Positions 23,962 through 26,155 of a DNA stretch of 26,155 nucleotides are shown piece after piece; positions within the stretch are counted from its first letter, which is position 1; each line of letters opens with the position of its first letter. The notes below the pieces were generated by a model. It was not told the origin of the DNA, did not search any database, and saw nothing but the letters and a program-made list of their open reading frames with translations. A program made the position numbers and the translations under genes. This DNA is from an uncultured Collinsella sp. (lineage in GTDB: Bacteria; Actinomycetota; Coriobacteriia; Coriobacteriales; Coriobacteriaceae), in assembly GCA_902464175.1 (NCBI GenBank), contig CABQHZ010000019.1, positions 1 through 26,155 on the forward strand. The letters run 5' to 3'.

Positions 23962-24299
23962 CGTGCTTCCTCCTGCTTTTTGATCTGTGCTTCCATGCGC
24001 TTGAGTTTGCCGGTCATGGTGTCGGTAAATCCGGGTCGAATATCGGCTTTGAGCACGACTTCGGTGCGGATGCCCTTGCTCGCCAACACAAAGGTCGCGT
24101 CGCGCACGACCTGCATGACCTCGTCCCAGTCGCCCTCGATCTCGGTGAACATCGAGGTGGTGCGGTTGGGAAGGCCGCTCTCGCGAATGACGCGCACGAC
24201 CTCGGCGACCTCGGCGGACAGCTCGTCGCCGGTGCCGCATGGGGCGATGGCCACGGCGACGAGCGTGTTCATGCCGGCATTTGTTGCGGGTTCGGACAT
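23958..24299 (-). CDS. MTH1187/YkoF-type thiamine-binding protein
   Basis: A 113-residue protein of the Thiamine_BP (MTH1187, old DUF77) family. Its pattern VAIAPCGTGDELSAEVAEVVRV, then TTSMFTEIEGDWDEVMQVV, matches the ferredoxin-like repeats that bind thiamine or its pyrimidine part. Its place between thiM and thiE supports a thiamine role. The start ATG 24299 follows GAGGAGG, part of which lies at the end of thiM; its stop overlaps the thiE start. It may deliver or buffer the vitamin in salvage. Confidence 0.85.
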   Translation of the reverse strand: MSEPATNAGMNTLVAVAIAPCGTGDELSAEVAEVVRVIRESGLPNRTTSMFTEIEGDWDEVMQVVRDATFVLASKGIRTEVVLKADIRPGFTDTMTGKLKRMEAQIKKQEEAR

Positions 24300-24302
24300 G
24301 GC

Positions 24303-25142
24303 TTATGCCTCCTCGAGCTCGAGTCGGTTGTCGGCAATATCCTGGGCGGTTGCGCGGTAGAGCTCGTCGATAAAGGCGACCTTAAAGCTTGCCGGGGCAT
24401 CGGCGACGGCGGCGGCACGCGTGCCGGCAACGTTGTAGACGGCGGTGCCGCAGACTGCTGCCGTAAACGGATCGGTAGCACAGGCGTACACGGCCAGCAC
24501 GCCGCCCTGCGAGCAACCGCAGCCGGTGATCTTGGACATGAGCGGGCTGCCGCCGTGGGATTTGGCCACGGTCGTGCCGTCGGTAATCAGGTCGACTTCG
24601 CCCGAGACCACAACGGCGCCGCCGGTGTAGCGAGCGAGCGCCACGGCGGCATCGCGGGCGGCGTCGACCGTGTCGGTGGTATCGACACCACGTACGCGGC
24701 TCAGATCGGCCGACTCGCCCTCAAGACCCCACAGGCCGGAGAGTGCGATGATCTCGGAGGCGTTGCCGCGTACGATGGCGGGCTTGTACTGCTTGAGCTC
24801 GTTTACCAGCTGGGTGCGCAGGCTACCGATGCCCAGACCCACCGGATCGAGCACCCAGGGCTTGCCGGCGTCGTGTGCCGCCTTGGCCGCGCGGGGAATC
24901 GTCTGCTCGTAGATGGGGAAGAGCGTGCCCATGTTGAGATAGATGGCGCCGCCGCCGGCAACGAGCGCCTCGCCCTCGTCGGGCAGATAGACCATGGCGG
25001 CCGAACCGCCCACGGCGAGCTGCGCGTTGGCGACAAAGTCGATCGTCACCGTGTTGGTGATGGAGCCGGCCATCGGATTGGTGGCTCGAATCTCCTCTAC
25101 GGCCTTGACCATATGTTGCTTAAGCTGTTCCGAATCAATCAC
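24303..25142 (-). CDS. thiM: Hydroxyethylthiazole kinase
   Basis: ThiM phosphorylates the thiazole alcohol for thiamine salvage. The 279-residue protein shows NPMAGSITNTVTIDFVANAQ, GGSAAMVYLPDE, PWVLDPVGLGIG, IVRGNASEI and VVSGEVDLITDG, plus KITGCGCSQGG, which matches the GTGC-like catalytic region with a G-C-G-C variant. The start is GTG 25142, eight bases after AAGGAGG; a nearer ATG is out of frame, and the longer reading upstream runs through the riboswitch. It is the first gene of thiM / thiamine-binding protein / thiE. The lack of thiC and thiD nearby fits a salvage pathway, although those genes could lie elsewhere. Confidence 0.93.
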   Translation of the reverse strand: MIDSEQLKQHMVKAVEEIRATNPMAGSITNTVTIDFVANAQLAVGGSAAMVYLPDEGEALVAGGGAIYLNMGTLFPIYEQTIPRAAKAAHDAGKPWVLDPVGLGIGSLRTQLVNELKQYKPAIVRGNASEIIALSGLWGLEGESADLSRVRGVDTTDTVDAARDAAVALARYTGGAVVVSGEVDLITDGTTVAKSHGGSPLMSKITGCGCSQGGVLAVYACATDPFTAAVCGTAVYNVAGTRAAAVADAPASFKVAFIDELYRATAQDIADNRLELEEA

Positions 25143-25165
25143 TGCACATGCCTCCTTGGCATAGA

Positions 25166-25197
25166 AAAGGGGCGCTGTGCATAGACAGCGCCCCTGT
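25166..25197 (-). terminator. Intrinsic terminator of the TPP riboswitch
   Basis: GGGGCGCTGT (25169-25178) pairs perfectly with ACAGCGCCCC (25185-25194); on the minus strand TTTTC follows the second arm. It stands between the TPP aptamer and thiM, so ligand binding can stop transcription. I did not work out the antiterminator. Confidence 0.9.
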
Positions 25198-25203
25198 AAA
25201 GGC

Positions 25204-25300
25204 GGCATGCTCCCTACACCAGCATTAACTGACAGGTTCAAAGGATTGGGCCCTATGCCCTCTCAGCCTTGTGGTTTGCACCGCCGGCACTCCCGCATCG
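25204..25300 (-). ncRNA. TPP riboswitch (THI element)
   Basis: On the minus strand the element reads GCGGGAGTGCCGG, then AAGGCTGAGAGGGC, ACCTGTCAGTTAATGCTGG and GTAGGGAGCAT, which are the conserved THI box sequences (CTGAGA and ACCTG...GTTAATGCTGG.GTAGGGA). The ends ATGC (25295-25298) and GCAT (25206-25209) form P1. It controls thiM, the thiamine-binding gene and thiE by thiamine pyrophosphate through the downstream terminator. Confidence 0.95.
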
Positions 25301-25325
25301 AATCTGTTGTTCCCTATACTAGCGC

Positions 25326-25360
25326 ACCTGCCAAAAAGGGACAGGTTTATTTTGGCAGGT
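25326..25360. repeat. Hairpin repeat, copy e (ACCTGCCAA arm class)
   Basis: Arms ACCTGCCAAAA (25326-25336) and TTTTGGCAGGT (25350-25360) are perfect over 11 bp. The loop AGGGACAGGTTTA contains the GGGACAGGT core. It lies between the divergent thiM and HAD genes and forms a pair with copy f. Confidence 0.88.
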
Positions 25361-25392
25361 GGCAACAGGGGCGCTGCATTTTCCCAGATAAA

Positions 25393-25427
25393 ACCTGCCA
25401 AGATAAACCTGTCCCTTATTGGCAGGT
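25393..25427. repeat. Hairpin repeat, copy f, inverted relative to e
   Basis: Arms ACCTGCCAA (25393-25401) and TTGGCAGGT (25419-25427) enclose a loop that carries AACCTGTCCC, the reverse complement of the core. Read on the minus strand it matches copy e in 33 of 35 positions. The two copies are therefore head-to-head. Confidence 0.88.
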
Positions 25428-25467
25428 CGTTACAATAGACGGGATAAAGAATGACCGAGGGGACCTT

Positions 25468-26155
25468 ATGATCAAACTTGTGCTGACCGATATGGACGAT
25501 ACGCTGATTCCTGCTGGACACGATGGCGCCAGCGACTGCGCCATCGAGGGCATTCATGCCATGCAGGCGGCGGGCCTGCATTTTGGCCCGGTTTCGGGTC
25601 GCCAGCCGTCCGCGATGAGCTGGATGTTCCGCAATCGCTCCGAGTGCTTCTCGACCGGTGCGTTTTGCAACGGCCAGGTGATGTTTGTCGATGGCGAGGC
25701 GGTTGCCTCGCGCGCAACTGATAACGATGCCCTTATGCGCCTGGCCGACTACCTGGAGCAAGAGACCGACGATACCTATTTGAAGGTCTACCGTCTGGGT
25801 GATGACTTTTGGGACAACGACGCCTATTGCGTGACAAGCGATCCCGAGCGTGTGCGTCGCGCCATGGAGTCAGGCGGCAACGCGTGGCTCAAGGGCGAAG
25901 AGGCTCCCTGTCGCCCTGTCGTTGACGATGCCCCGGTATACAAGGCGAATATCTGGAGTGCCCGTTCGCGCGAGGAGCTCGCCGAGCTGCGCGAGCGTGT
26001 TGCCGCCGAGGTGCCGGAGCTCTCGCTCGTGTTTCCCAACAACCGCGTGCGCCTGTTCGACGTTCTTCCGACCGGCTGGGACAAGGGCTGTGCTGCGCTG
26101 GAGCTGGCGCGCGCTTTGGGCCTGACGCCCGACGAGGTGGCCGTATTCGGCGATT
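25468..26155 (+). CDS. HAD-IIB (Cof-type) phosphatase, 3' end outside window
   Basis: A haloacid dehalogenase superfamily hydrolase of the Cof / sugar phosphatase type, open to the window edge (229 visible residues). The N-terminal motif LVLTDMDDT (Asp8, Asp10) carries the nucleophile and general acid. HFGPVSGRQPSAMSWMF is motif II with the Cof-type S-G-R. GWDKGCAALELARALGL provides the motif III lysine, and the end of the window reaches EVAVFGD, motif IV. A C2b-type cap (about 80-175) lies between. The start ATG 25468 follows GAGGGG. Such enzymes dephosphorylate sugar or cofactor phosphates; the substrate is unknown. It is divergent from the thiamine operon, with the e/f hairpin pair between them. 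Confidence 0.87.
   Translation, partial: MIKLVLTDMDDTLIPAGHDGASDCAIEGIHAMQAAGLHFGPVSGRQPSAMSWMFRNRSECFSTGAFCNGQVMFVDGEAVASRATDNDALMRLADYLEQETDDTYLKVYRLGDDFWDNDAYCVTSDPERVRRAMESGGNAWLKGEEAPCRPVVDDAPVYKANIWSARSREELAELRERVAAEVPELSLVFPNNRVRLFDVLPTGWDKGCAALELARALGLTPDEVAVFGD

Noticed and set aside
1..26155. CRISPR array, tRNA or rRNA genes, phage attachment site
   Set aside because: No regularly spaced direct repeats of CRISPR size and no cloverleaf-type T-loop/acceptor pairs were found. The serine recombinase is too small to be a large phage integrase and no matching att repeats were seen.

Overview
The window is a chromosomal stretch of a GC-rich bacterium. Strong AAGGAGG-type ribosome sites, dense short operons and the gene set (chromosomal TetM-like GTPase, UvrB-domain-less UvrA, thiM/thiamine-binding protein/thiE, large soluble GGDEF-EAL proteins) suggest a gut Coriobacteriia, most likely Collinsella-like. 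That placement rests on remembered family distributions, not on an alignment. No rRNA, tRNA or CRISPR array was found.

Layout. 1-1670: the 3' part of rsmJ, a small zinc-ribbon-like protein and a divergent GNAT acetyltransferase that share a symmetric promoter/operator. 1906-7627: a TetM-like ribosome-protection GTPase, then an AAA-type ATPase and a UvrA2-like ABC protein in tandem. 7883-11461: a lower-GC block of a serine recombinase, an FxLYD-type lipoprotein, a DUF4230 membrane protein and an unrecognised protein; it is bounded by two nearly identical hairpin repeats. 11507-14586 (minus strand): trmL, a CobW/COG0523 metallochaperone GTPase, an ArsC-like protein without its cysteine and a flavodoxin-like FMN reductase. 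14692-22064 (minus): three paralogous cyclic-di-GMP proteins, two of which carry a complete EAL phosphodiesterase active site. 22295-23164: a patatin-like phospholipase. 23266-25300 (minus): thiE, a thiamine-binding protein and thiM behind a TPP riboswitch with an intrinsic terminator. 25468-end: the start of a HAD-IIB phosphatase.

The most unusual element is a family of at least six hairpin repeats at gene borders (about 3903, 7628, 11481, 12130, 25326 and 25393). They share a GGGAC(A/T)G core but carry different, perfectly matched arms. At two sites the repeat itself provides the last ATG TGA of the neighbouring gene. The arms fall into three sequence classes, so the conserved part is the loop-side core and the arms covary, which is not what ordinary terminators look like.

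The best candidate for an undescribed gene system is the recombinase / lipoprotein / DUF4230 / unknown-protein block. Its last two genes are translationally coupled (a stop codon lies inside the next ribosome site), and four 10-bp-phased GTTAA repeats precede the recombinase. Its function cannot be read from the sequence.
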